The notes under the pieces: generated by a model | What the model was told of the DNA's origin: nothing | Database searches by the model: none | The model's input: the letters and a program-made list of their open reading frames with translations, nothing else | Position numbers and translations under genes: made by a program | DNA from: DAITAZ01 sp036824045 | Lineage (GTDB): Bacteria > Pseudomonadota > Gammaproteobacteria > Burkholderiales > Rhodocyclaceae | NCBI GenBank assembly: GCA_036824045.1 | Contig: DAITAZ010000002.1 | Location: 62,001 to 126,000, forward strand | Length of the DNA: 64,000 nucleotides | Reading direction: 5' to 3' | Shown here: piece after piece, positions 51,616 to 58,989 of the stretch | Numbering within the stretch: position 1 is the first letter of the stretch | Layout of the letters: each line of letters starts with the position of its first letter

Positions 51616-52874
51616 GCTACCTCCTTCACCTTTGCAGAACGCGAGCTTTCCCGAAAAACCCTCAGTGCTTGCACCAGATTCCACTCCAGCAAGCCGAACG
51701 ACACCACAAGCGCCAAGCCACCCGGCCTTCCCATCCATTGGATCCAAGGAGCAAGGCCCAGCAACAAGGTGGCACCCGCGTGCCATTTTAGCTGTCGGTA
51801 CTGACTTCCCTCGCTGATGAACTGGTTCATTTGCGGCCGCTGACTCGCCATTCCCTGGAGGTGAAGCCAGCTTATGAAAGGCACAATCTTGTACACCATT
51901 CCGCAGATCAAGGCGCTAAACACCCCGAGCAACACCAGAGCGCCGAGGGATTCCTCAATTGCAGTTGTGGCATTGATGGCAAACCCGGAACGCAACAGCG
52001 CCCACAAGAGCGCAGCAACAAGCATCGCCGCCATGCCCAATTGCCAAAACCGTAGCGAAACATCGGCACGCTTTCTCCTTCGTTTTTGCTGTAAGCCTAC
52101 CGTGATCACCGCGAAGCAACACATGCCCACCGCCAGCAAGTCCGCCCAAAAGTAATGTCGGGACATAACCCAGAGCAGTACGGTGATGGCGAGCAAACCG
52201 GCAAACCAGCGAAGCATGGGCTTTGGGTACTCGGGCGTGAGCTGAAACATGGGCACGACAAGATAAGCCGCGCCCACCACGAGCATGCCCCCCCATCCTA
52301 TCCAGCCCGCGGCAACGTGAGCACTTGTGAGACTGAGCCACTCCGCTTCCAGCACTCCGGCCCTGGCCGCGGCCAACACTGCGCCCAAACCCGCCGTAAG
52401 CCCAAACCCCGCAATCGCCAGTCGAAATGCAACAACCGTTGCCCCTCTTGCTTTGGCATCGAACACAGCCCGGGCAACAGGCCCAAGAAAAGCCGTCACC
52501 CCCAGCGCGAACACGGACACCGCCAGCTGATAGGCGAGGCTGGTGCCAAGGAAGAAACCCAAGCACAAGGTGATCGTTCCGATCGCCAATAACGGATGAG
52601 CCAATCCTGCAACCAGCCCAGGCCTCTGGAGAGGAGTCCCGATCGCCACCGGCAGCATCTGCAGCAGAGCACCGAACATGATCTGCAGCATAAAACCCGT
52701 CGTGAGCAGATGAGTCAGCACCAAACATCCTGGTGACCACCGGGAACCCCAACCTTCCTCCCCAAGCAAGAGCGCCACAACACCCGCCGCCATCCCGAAC
52801 AGCGGGGCGGTCAGAAAGAACCGAAGCGGGACGGAGAACGGTGGCGCCTGATCAAAGCTCAAGGCTCTGGACAT
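51612..52874 (-). CDS. Polytopic membrane protein resembling heme-copper oxidase subunit I / NnrS
   Basis: About 420 residues with some 12 membrane helices. Histidines sit inside predicted helices: LTHLLTTGFMLQIMFGALLQMLP and TSAHVAAGWIGWGGMLVVGAAYLVVPMFQ. A third is in MSRHYFWADLL. These recall heme ligands of oxidase subunit I or NnrS-type NO-response proteins, but I cannot identify the family with certainty. It overlaps the DUF2249 gene by 23 bases and SirB2 by 4, so the four genes form one operon. It is likely a nitrosative or low-oxygen function. Confidence 0.65.
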   Translation of the reverse strand: MSRALSFDQAPPFSVPLRFFLTAPLFGMAAGVVALLLGEEGWGSRWSPGCLVLTHLLTTGFMLQIMFGALLQMLPVAIGTPLQRPGLVAGLAHPLLAIGTITLCLGFFLGTSLAYQLAVSVFALGVTAFLGPVARAVFDAKARGATVVAFRLAIAGFGLTAGLGAVLAAARAGVLEAEWLSLTSAHVAAGWIGWGGMLVVGAAYLVVPMFQLTPEYPKPMLRWFAGLLAITVLLWVMSRHYFWADLLAVGMCCFAVITVGLQQKRRRKRADVSLRFWQLGMAAMLVAALLWALLRSGFAINATTAIEESLGALVLLGVFSALICGMVYKIVPFISWLHLQGMASQRPQMNQFISEGSQYRQLKWHAGATLLLGLAPWIQWMGRPGGLALVVSFGLLEWNLVQALRVFRESSRSAKVKEVA

Positions 52875-53100
52875 CACCGGACCTGCGGATATACACACCA
52901 AAACATCCGTCGGGCTGCATCGCCACACGGTAAGAGAACCCGTTACGGATCAGTATCTGGTACAGGGGCCGAGGTTCCCGATGGAGCAGGAACAGCAGCT
53001 CCTCATCGTCCTTGAGCGTATCCAGCGCATCCATCACCCGCACCATCGGTTCGGGAGGCTCCAGCCAACGCGCATCTACGACCCGCGGCTCAGTTCCCAT
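52852..53100 (-). CDS. DUF2249-domain protein
   Basis: 82-residue protein of the DUF2249 family, related in fold to TusA-like SirA proteins but without the CPxP cysteine. The sequence starts MGTEPRVVDARWLEPPEPM and contains LLFLLHREPRPLYQILIRNGF, typical of the domain. DUF2249 proteins are often paired with hemerythrins near nitrosative-stress genes. It overlaps the hemerythrin stop by 11 bases. Confidence 0.82.
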   Translation of the reverse strand: MGTEPRVVDARWLEPPEPMVRVMDALDTLKDDEELLFLLHREPRPLYQILIRNGFSYRVAMQPDGCFGVYIRRSGDVQSLEL

Positions 53101-53548
53101 GCGGGGCCTCTGTCAGCGTTCGCCCGATCAAGTCTCCGAGCTCCGGGTACGGACCCGCCAACGCGCGTTCACACATCGGGTAGAGGATGTGCTCTTCCTT
53201 CATGTTGTGCTGCTGCATCAGGACAAGCATTGTTTCAATGCAACCCAGATAAGCATCCCCATCGGATCGCACTGCTGCCTGGGAGATATCTCCAGCCAGT
53301 TCACGCATTTGCCCGTGCTCCGCACGCATCACTGCCGTTGGCCCCGAAGTATTCCCAAGGACAGCCTCGAAACGTGGGAACAACAAAGTTTCTTCAGCGG
53401 AGAAATGCGCCTCCAGTTGCTGGAGGAAGGAGTCAGTGAGTGATCGGCACAATTCCCAGTCCTGCGTGACCGCAGCATTCTCCGCTAATGCGAAGAGCTC
53501 GTCGCAGACACCGTGATGCACACGTAATGATTCTGTGATGGCAGGCAT
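53090..53548 (-). CDS. Hemerythrin-like cation-binding protein
   Basis: 152-residue four-helix bundle with iron ligands in the usual spacing: His11/His12, His48 and Glu52 (HFSAEE), His78 (EHGQM), His114, and Glu119/His120 (KEEHILYP). Such domains bind a di-iron centre and react with O2 or NO. It heads the operon hemerythrin-DUF2249-oxidase-like-SirB2. GAAGGGGG precedes the start. An FNR box lies 62 bases upstream. Confidence 0.88.
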   Translation of the reverse strand: MPAITESLRVHHGVCDELFALAENAAVTQDWELCRSLTDSFLQQLEAHFSAEETLLFPRFEAVLGNTSGPTAVMRAEHGQMRELAGDISQAAVRSDGDAYLGCIETMLVLMQQHNMKEEHILYPMCERALAGPYPELGDLIGRTLTEAPHGN

Positions 53549-53609
53549 CGCCGCCCCCTTCGTGCTTGTTGGGTGCGGCTATTGTCGGAATCCTGCCCCT
53601 CCACCGACT

Positions 53610-53623
53610 TTGACTGCTATCAA
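53610..53623. promoter_or_regulatory. FNR box upstream of the hemerythrin operon
   Basis: TTGAC-TGCT-ATCAA has the same half-sites as the hemN/fnr box. On the minus strand a GACAAT -10 box at 53581-53586 would put the site about 42 bases upstream of transcription start, the class II activation position. Confidence 0.8.
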
Positions 53624-53691
53624 AAGCCCACAAGCTGGCTCCTGCTCAAGGCAGAAACCCGTCGGTCCCAACTTCTGCGAACGGAAGGGAG

Positions 53692-54861
53692 TCAAGCGGC
53701 CTGCATATCTGCAGGTTTCACGCCGGTGACCAAGTAATCGATGAGTTCCTTGACCGAGCGAATCTGTTCGCCGAACGGCAACCGCCCGGCGCCTCGGAAA
53801 AACAGGCCCTTTTCCAGATCGCCCCTCAGTGCCGCGGCCAATTGATGATCGATGCAAAACTGCCCCGCTTTGGCCAATCCGTCGCGCAAGCCACAACTGA
53901 GCAGACAATCCCAAGCAAGGGTGCAGCGGTGATCCGGGCTTGCAGCCAGCTTTAACTTTTCTTCCCGGCGCAGGTATTTTTCCAACCAGGGCGTACGAAC
54001 GGCCCGGGCCGGCAGCCCTGCCACACTCATGAAGGTAACGATATCTTCAGGCTTGGCTTGGGCGAGCACTCGCTTGAACTCCGGATGCGCATCGCCCTCT
54101 TGCGTCACCGCAAACGCTGTGCCCAACTGCACCGCCGAGGCACCCAGCGCAAGAAGTTCTCGAATCCGCTCATGAGATTCCACGCCACCGGCCACGATGA
54201 CGGGAATGTTCTCGGATTCAAGGCCCATATCCTTGAACGTTTGCAGCACACCGGGCACCACCACCTCGAAGTCAAAGCGGGGGTCAGCCAAGTCTTCCGG
54301 TTTTGCCGCCCCCAAATGCCCTCCGGCATAACGAGGATGCTCGATCACGATGGCGTCGGGCAGGCGGTTCTTGCGCTGCCACTTTTTCAGCACCAAGGCC
54401 ACCCCGCGCACATCCGAAAGGATCGGGATGACGCAAAGATCCGGGAAATCAGAGGCAATATCCGGAAGGTCAAGTGGCAACCCCGCCCCCATGACAACTG
54501 CCCCTGCACCACTTTCCCCCGCTTGACGCACGTAGTCCACGTACTGCGTAACTGCGCGCATCACGTTCACAGCGATCACACCATTGCCTTTGGCGATTTC
54601 CTGCGCCGCGCGGATCTCGCGGTCCAATGCCTGCAGATTGGCGCGCTCGATGGCGTCCCGATCCCGGGATCGGCCCGTCGCTTCCATCAAATCCGGATGC
54701 AACCTCCGCAAGTCGACGCTTGCAATCGTACCCACTGCACCCACCGCTGCCACGCTGCCAGCCAGCCGGTGGGCCGAGACACCCACCCCCATTCCGCCCT
54801 GAACGATAGGCAACAGAGTCTTGTTTCGAATGCGGAAGGTGGGCAACGCAGAATCCATCAT
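53692..54861 (-). CDS. Nitronate monooxygenase-family FMN protein
   Basis: 389-residue TIM-barrel flavoprotein. IVQGGMGVGVSAHRLAG is the FMN-binding start, IEHPRYAGGHLG carries the His-containing GGH motif of the family, and VAGGVESHERIRELLALGASAVQLGTAF is the phosphate site. Nitronate monooxygenases oxidise nitroalkane anions; related enzymes are enoyl reductases, so the substrate is uncertain. The start MMDSALPTF at 54861 is preferred; the frame runs to 55095 without a plausible protein. Its own promoter was not identified. Confidence 0.82.
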   Translation of the reverse strand: MMDSALPTFRIRNKTLLPIVQGGMGVGVSAHRLAGSVAAVGAVGTIASVDLRRLHPDLMEATGRSRDRDAIERANLQALDREIRAAQEIAKGNGVIAVNVMRAVTQYVDYVRQAGESGAGAVVMGAGLPLDLPDIASDFPDLCVIPILSDVRGVALVLKKWQRKNRLPDAIVIEHPRYAGGHLGAAKPEDLADPRFDFEVVVPGVLQTFKDMGLESENIPVIVAGGVESHERIRELLALGASAVQLGTAFAVTQEGDAHPEFKRVLAQAKPEDIVTFMSVAGLPARAVRTPWLEKYLRREEKLKLAASPDHRCTLAWDCLLSCGLRDGLAKAGQFCIDHQLAAALRGDLEKGLFFRGAGRLPFGEQIRSVKELIDYLVTGVKPADMQAA

Positions 54862-54984
54862 GTCTTTCCGAAAGGGTGAAGGCAAAAGGCGAGGAAGCGT
54901 AGCCGAGCCAGCCTCAAACCCTTTGATAAATGGCAATAAACAGCTAAACGGGCGATTGTCGCACACCCTCCGCTTTATTGCTTG

Positions 54985-55012
54985 AAAAAGCGCCCCGGGG
55001 CCCGTGGGGCGC
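54985..55012 (-). terminator. Rho-independent terminator of the alpha/beta hydrolase gene
   Basis: GCGCCCC and GGGGCGC form a 7-bp GC stem with a 9-base GC-rich loop, followed on the minus strand by T5, 13 bases after the hydrolase stop. Confidence 0.85.
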
Positions 55013-55024
55013 AGTGCTGACGTT

Positions 55025-55777
55025 TTACGCCAGAAAACGCTCGATCTCGGTTGCCAGCGCAACGGGTGTCTCGAACATCGGGTAATGCCCGGCATTGGGC
55101 AGGCTCACCAGTTTGGCGTTGGGGAACCACTCCATGTAGGTTGCCTTCATGAAATCAGCGGTGAGTGCCGGGTCCGTTTCCCCTACCACCACCAGGAACG
55201 GCACCTCGCGGCCCTTTACCCGATCCGCAAAATCCGTCTTCGCCCACGCAACCAGATAGCCTGCGAACGCCTCCGGGATGGAATTGGCCAGGGAATAGGC
55301 AACCATCTTGTCCAGCCACACGGGGGTCAGGCGGTTACCGGTGGTGTAATCAATAATGGCCTTGCGATTCCCCGGGTTGTCTGTCGCACCACTGAACAGT
55401 GCCCAGCCCTGCTCGTCGAAGGGAACACCAGAAGCGGGCACCGGAGTGAGCGCAACCAACTTCTCAACCCTTTGTGGCGCCTCCACCAGCACCCGCTGGA
55501 TGGCCATTCCTCCCATGGAATGGCCAATCAGGCTGAACTTGTCCCACCCCAGCCGATCCGCCAGGGCCAGCGCATCCGAGGCGATCTCGTCCATCGAATA
55601 CTCACCTTTAAGTTCCCGGCTCCGCCCGTAACCGCGGTACTCCATGAATGCGTAGGTAAAGGCGTTTTCGTCCAGCGAGTCCACGAACGGCCCCCAACCT
55701 TCAGCGGAACCGAACCAGCCATTCAGGCAGATGACTTTGCGAGGCCCCTGCCCCACCAAGCGGTAGCTATTGCTCAT
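55025..55777 (-). CDS. Alpha/beta hydrolase
   Basis: 250 residues. The nucleophile elbow is GHSMGG, the oxyanion region is LNGWFGSAEGW, an Asp lies in VVGETDPALT and the catalytic His in NAGHYPMFETP. The general shape is that of 3-oxoadipate enol-lactonase or carboxylesterase types; the substrate cannot be read from sequence. ATG 55777 has AGGAG 7 bases upstream. It is a monocistronic unit bounded by its own terminator. Confidence 0.85.
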   Translation of the reverse strand: MSNSYRLVGQGPRKVICLNGWFGSAEGWGPFVDSLDENAFTYAFMEYRGYGRSRELKGEYSMDEIASDALALADRLGWDKFSLIGHSMGGMAIQRVLVEAPQRVEKLVALTPVPASGVPFDEQGWALFSGATDNPGNRKAIIDYTTGNRLTPVWLDKMVAYSLANSIPEAFAGYLVAWAKTDFADRVKGREVPFLVVVGETDPALTADFMKATYMEWFPNAKLVSLPNAGHYPMFETPVALATEIERFLA

Positions 55778-55904
55778 CCAACTCTCCTCTCTGACTATTG
55801 CTTGTAGTTCGGGCACGTCGACGCGCCCGCGATATGGCGATCACCCTACAACCAGTTATTGCCGGAATCAACGATAATCGGCTCCCGGTCGAGGCCCCCC
55901 GCCC

Positions 55905-56537
55905 ATGGACTCCAGGACGATACACGAGATATTTCACCGTTTCGCAGACGCCACTCCCCATCCCACGACGGAGCTGGAATACGGCACGCCGTTCCAGCTG
56001 CTGGTGGCGGTCATCCTCTCGGCCCAGGCCACGGACAAAAGCGTCAACCTTGCCACCCGGGCCCTGTTCCGCGAGGCGGGAACCCCCGAGGCAATGGCGA
56101 CCCTCGGCGCCGAGGGGATCGAGCCCTACATCAAGACCATCGGCCTTTACCGCAACAAGGCGAAAAACGTTGCATCCACTGCCAGAAGGATTCTTGAACT
56201 CCACCACGGTGAAGTGCCCTGCGATCGCCCGGCGCTCGAGGCGCTGCCCGGCGTCGGACGCAAGACGGCCAATGTTGTCCTGAACACCGTATTTGGGGTT
56301 CCCACCATTGCTGTCGACACCCACATTTTCCGCCTGGCCAACCGCACCGGCCTGGCCCCGGGCAAAGACGTGCTGGAGGTGGAGACCCGACTCGACCGGA
56401 CGATCCCCCCGGAATACAAGCTTCACGCCCATCACTGGCTCATCCTGCACGGCCGATACGTATGCACTGCCCGCCGCCCGCAGTGTGGGCCGTGCCTGAT
56501 CCGCGATCTGTGCCAATTCCCTGACAAGACCGAGTAG
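55905..56537 (+). CDS. nth: Endonuclease III
   Basis: 210-residue DNA glycosylase/AP lyase that removes oxidised pyrimidines. The helix-hairpin-helix LPGVGRKTANVV holds the catalytic lysine, followed by VDTHIFRLANR with the catalytic aspartate. The 4Fe-4S ligands at the C-terminus are C-x6-C-x2-C-x5-C (CTARRPQCGPCLIRDLC). It starts a plus-strand pair with DUF1841, 2 bases apart. Confidence 0.96.
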   Translation: MDSRTIHEIFHRFADATPHPTTELEYGTPFQLLVAVILSAQATDKSVNLATRALFREAGTPEAMATLGAEGIEPYIKTIGLYRNKAKNVASTARRILELHHGEVPCDRPALEALPGVGRKTANVVLNTVFGVPTIAVDTHIFRLANRTGLAPGKDVLEVETRLDRTIPPEYKLHAHHWLILHGRYVCTARRPQCGPCLIRDLCQFPDKTE

Positions 56538-56539
56538 CC

Positions 56540-56968
56540 ATGTTCAACCCATCCCGCGACCAAGCCCGGCAATTTTTCATCGACGCATGGCGCAAACACA
56601 TCAACCGCGAAGTACTGACTCCGCTTGAAACCATTGCTGCCGACCTTGTCGCGCTACATCCGGAATATCACAAGCTGCTGGAGTCCGGTGATGCAGTCTT
56701 GGACAAAGATTTCACACCAGAATCCGGCCAGCTCAACCCGTTTCTGCATTTGAGCCTGCATCTGGCCATCGAGGAACAACTCTCCATCGACCAGCCCCGG
56801 GGCTTGCGAACCGCATTCGACACCCAATTGAAACGTCTGGGCGACCGGCATCAGGCTTTGCACTTGGTACTGGAATGTCTGGGTGAAACCATATGGAAGG
56901 CCCAGCGCAATGGCGCAGCCCTGGACGGCGAAGCCTACGTGGAGTGCGTGCGCTGCGCGAGGGGCTGA
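56540..56968 (+). CDS. DUF1841 protein
   Basis: 142-residue, probably soluble and mainly helical protein. MFNPSRDQARQFFIDAWRKH is the typical start and NPFLHLSLHLAIEEQLSIDQPRG the conserved core, with several histidines. It commonly follows nth in betaproteobacteria. No function is known. It starts 2 bases after nth. Confidence 0.88.
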   Translation: MFNPSRDQARQFFIDAWRKHINREVLTPLETIAADLVALHPEYHKLLESGDAVLDKDFTPESGQLNPFLHLSLHLAIEEQLSIDQPRGLRTAFDTQLKRLGDRHQALHLVLECLGETIWKAQRNGAALDGEAYVECVRCARG

Positions 56969-56980
56969 CAAAGCCCCTCG
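56958..56980. other. Hairpin spanning the DUF1841 stop codon
   Basis: CGAGGGGCT and AGCCCCTCG form a 9-bp stem with a GACAA loop. The TGA stop starts in the stem. No T-tract follows, so it is not a standard terminator. Confidence 0.45.
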
Positions 56981-57021
56981 GCCGGTTCAACGGCAGCCTC
57001 GCCCACGCTCCGCCACGCCAG

Positions 57022-57348
57022 TCATTTGAGCTGCCGGAGCCCTGACTGGCGGGCAAAATACGCTGCCAGATCCTGCATGTCTGCCTTGGTGAGTTTTTCC
57101 ACCTGCGCCGCCATCACGGGATCCTTGCGCTTGCCCGATTTGTACTGGGAAAGCGCCTGGTACAAGTAATCAGGATGCTGCCCTGCAAGGCGCGGGAAAT
57201 CGGGCGACTGGCTGTTGCCATCCGCGCCATGACAAGCCGCACACACCTGGGCCTTCTCCGCGCCCATCCGCACATCGCCCGCCGCCGTTGCCACGCCGCT
57301 CGCCAGCAATGCAGCCACCGCCACCCACCCTAAGCTGAGATTTCCCAT
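57022..57348 (-). CDS. Small monoheme cytochrome c (c4/c553-like), gene 2
   Basis: 108 residues. A signal peptide (WVAVAALLASGVATAA) is followed by a class I cytochrome with heme site CAACH and HGADGNSQSPDFPRLAGQH, and a later methionine (DPVMAAQV) as probable sixth ligand. It would carry electrons in the periplasm. It begins 10 bases after the first cytochrome and has a similar C-terminal half, so the pair probably arose by duplication. Confidence 0.88.
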   Translation of the reverse strand: MGNLSLGWVAVAALLASGVATAAGDVRMGAEKAQVCAACHGADGNSQSPDFPRLAGQHPDYLYQALSQYKSGKRKDPVMAAQVEKLTKADMQDLAAYFARQSGLRQLK

Positions 57349-57358
57349 GGCCCGCGCC

Positions 57359-57682
57359 TCACTTCTGACTGCCGTAATAGGCGGCAATGTCGGCCATGTC
57401 CTGATCGCTCAAGCTCGCCGCTATGCCCCGCATGGTGGGATGACTGCGCTGCCCGGACTTGTATGCCTGGAGCGCCTTGACGATGTACTGTGGGTGCTGC
57501 CCGCCCAGTTTGGGCACCCGGTACACTTCGGGGAAGGTGTTCTTGTAATCCGGGATGCCATGACACCCCGTGCAGTGAGAGATTTTGCTTCGGGCGGCTG
57601 CCGCAGCATCCCCCTCTGCCGCCTGGGCCCACACAGCAGCCCCGCCCGACACGACAAACATCAACAGGCACGAAACCTTCAT
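57359..57682 (-). CDS. Small monoheme cytochrome c (c4/c553-like), gene 1
   Basis: 107 residues. The signal peptide MKVSCLLMFVVSGGAAVWAQA is followed by heme site CTGCH and the class I pattern LGGQHPQYIVKALQAYKSGQR, with methionine in HPTMRG as probable axial ligand. It is in tandem with the next cytochrome c. A terminal oxidase or cytochrome bc1 partner is not in the window. Divergent from moxR. Confidence 0.88.
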   Translation of the reverse strand: MKVSCLLMFVVSGGAAVWAQAAEGDAAAAARSKISHCTGCHGIPDYKNTFPEVYRVPKLGGQHPQYIVKALQAYKSGQRSHPTMRGIAASLSDQDMADIAAYYGSQK

Positions 57683-57855
57683 GATTGTCTCTTTGGTGTG
57701 GTGGAGAAATCGTTATCGTTTTGGTTGCGATGATTCTAGTCAGGGGCTTGGCTTGCGTCAAAGCGCAACCCGGCTCCGATTTTCCTTCCGCAAGCCGCTG
57801 CCGGATAGATGGCCTTTCTGCTAGTCTGCCGACTCCCCATCAGGCTCCCATCGTC

Positions 57856-58707
57856 ATGACACCGCTGCGCTTTTCCGGGTCTTCCAGCTACGTCGCCACT
57901 CCAGATCTGACTCTGGCCGTAAACGCGGCCATTTCCCTCCAACGGCCTCTGCTGATCAAGGGCGAACCGGGCACCGGCAAAACCATGCTCGCCGAGGAAG
58001 TGGCAAGCGCCCTCGGTGTGCCGCTCCTGCAATGGCATATCAAATCCACAACCCGTGCCCAGCAAGGTCTTTACGAATACGATGCCGTATCCCGGCTGCG
58101 GGATTCCCAACTGGGCGATGAGCGCGTCCGGGACATTGGCAACTACATCGTGCAGGGGGTGCTGTGGCAGGCCTTCACGTCCGAAACACCCTGTGTGGTG
58201 CTCATCGACGAAATCGACAAGGCGGACATCGAGTTCCCCAACGACCTGCTGCGGGAACTGGACCGGATGGAGTTCTATGTCTACGAAACCCGGCAGCTCG
58301 TCCAGGCACGGCACCGCCCGATCGTCTTCATCACCTCCAACAACGAGAAAGAGCTGCCGGATGCGTTCCTGCGCCGCTGCTTCTTCCATTACATCCGTTT
58401 CCCTGACAAGGAGACGATGCAGAAGATCGTGGACGTGCACTACCCCGGGCTCAAGCAAGCCTTGCTCAAGGAAGCACTTGAAGTGTTCTTTGAGATGCGC
58501 GACATCCCGGGCCTGAAGAAGAAGCCCTCCACCTCTGAACTATTGGACTGGCTCAAGCTGCTCATGGCCGAGGACATCCCCGCCGAAGCCCTGCGCAGCA
58601 AGGACCCTCGGGCCGCCTTGCCGCCTCTCCATGGCGCCCTGCTCAAGAACGAGCAGGACGTCCACCTTTTTGAAAGACTCGTTTTCATGGCCCGCAAGGG
58701 CCGCTGA
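57856..58707 (+). CDS. MoxR-family AAA+ ATPase
   Basis: 283 residues. Walker A GEPGTGKT is at about 36-43, Walker B is CVVLIDEIDKAD, sensor 1 is FITSNN and an arginine-finger region ELPDAFLRRC follows. MoxR ATPases usually work with a von Willebrand-type partner to load cofactors or remodel metalloenzyme complexes, as in methanol or carbon monoxide dehydrogenase systems. No such partner gene is next to it; tusA follows after 27 bases. The ATG at 57856 fits the family N-terminus; the frame is open from 57685. Confidence 0.87.
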   Translation: MTPLRFSGSSSYVATPDLTLAVNAAISLQRPLLIKGEPGTGKTMLAEEVASALGVPLLQWHIKSTTRAQQGLYEYDAVSRLRDSQLGDERVRDIGNYIVQGVLWQAFTSETPCVVLIDEIDKADIEFPNDLLRELDRMEFYVYETRQLVQARHRPIVFITSNNEKELPDAFLRRCFFHYIRFPDKETMQKIVDVHYPGLKQALLKEALEVFFEMRDIPGLKKKPSTSELLDWLKLLMAEDIPAEALRSKDPRAALPPLHGALLKNEQDVHLFERLVFMARKGR

Positions 58708-58734
58708 CCCCACCGCAAGACCAAGGAGCACCCC

Positions 58735-58962
58735 ATGCAATGGGACAAGGAACTCGACACCAAGGGGCTCAACTGCCCACTGCCCATCCTGCGCACCAAG
58801 AAAGCCCTCGCTGACATGCAGAGCGGCCAGATCCTGCGCATCGAAGCAACCGACCCGGCTACCGCCAAGGATCTGCAGGCTTTTTGTCGTCAGACCGGGC
58901 ATGAACTGCTCTCGGAAAACGAAGAAAACCGCGTCTGGCACTTCCTGCTCAAGCGACGCTGA
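58735..58962 (+). CDS. tusA: TusA-family sulfur carrier
   Basis: 75-residue protein with the CPLP motif (GLNCPLPILRTKKAL), the sulfur-carrying cysteine at about residue 14. TusA proteins relay persulfide sulfur to tRNA thiolation, molybdenum cofactor or, in sulfur oxidisers, to the Hdr or Dsr-type systems. AAGGAG lies 7 bases before the start. Which pathway applies here is unclear. Confidence 0.87.
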   Translation: MQWDKELDTKGLNCPLPILRTKKALADMQSGQILRIEATDPATAKDLQAFCRQTGHELLSENEENRVWHFLLKRR

Positions 58963-58989
58963 ACGCCCAGCCTCAACCCTGGCGGCGGG

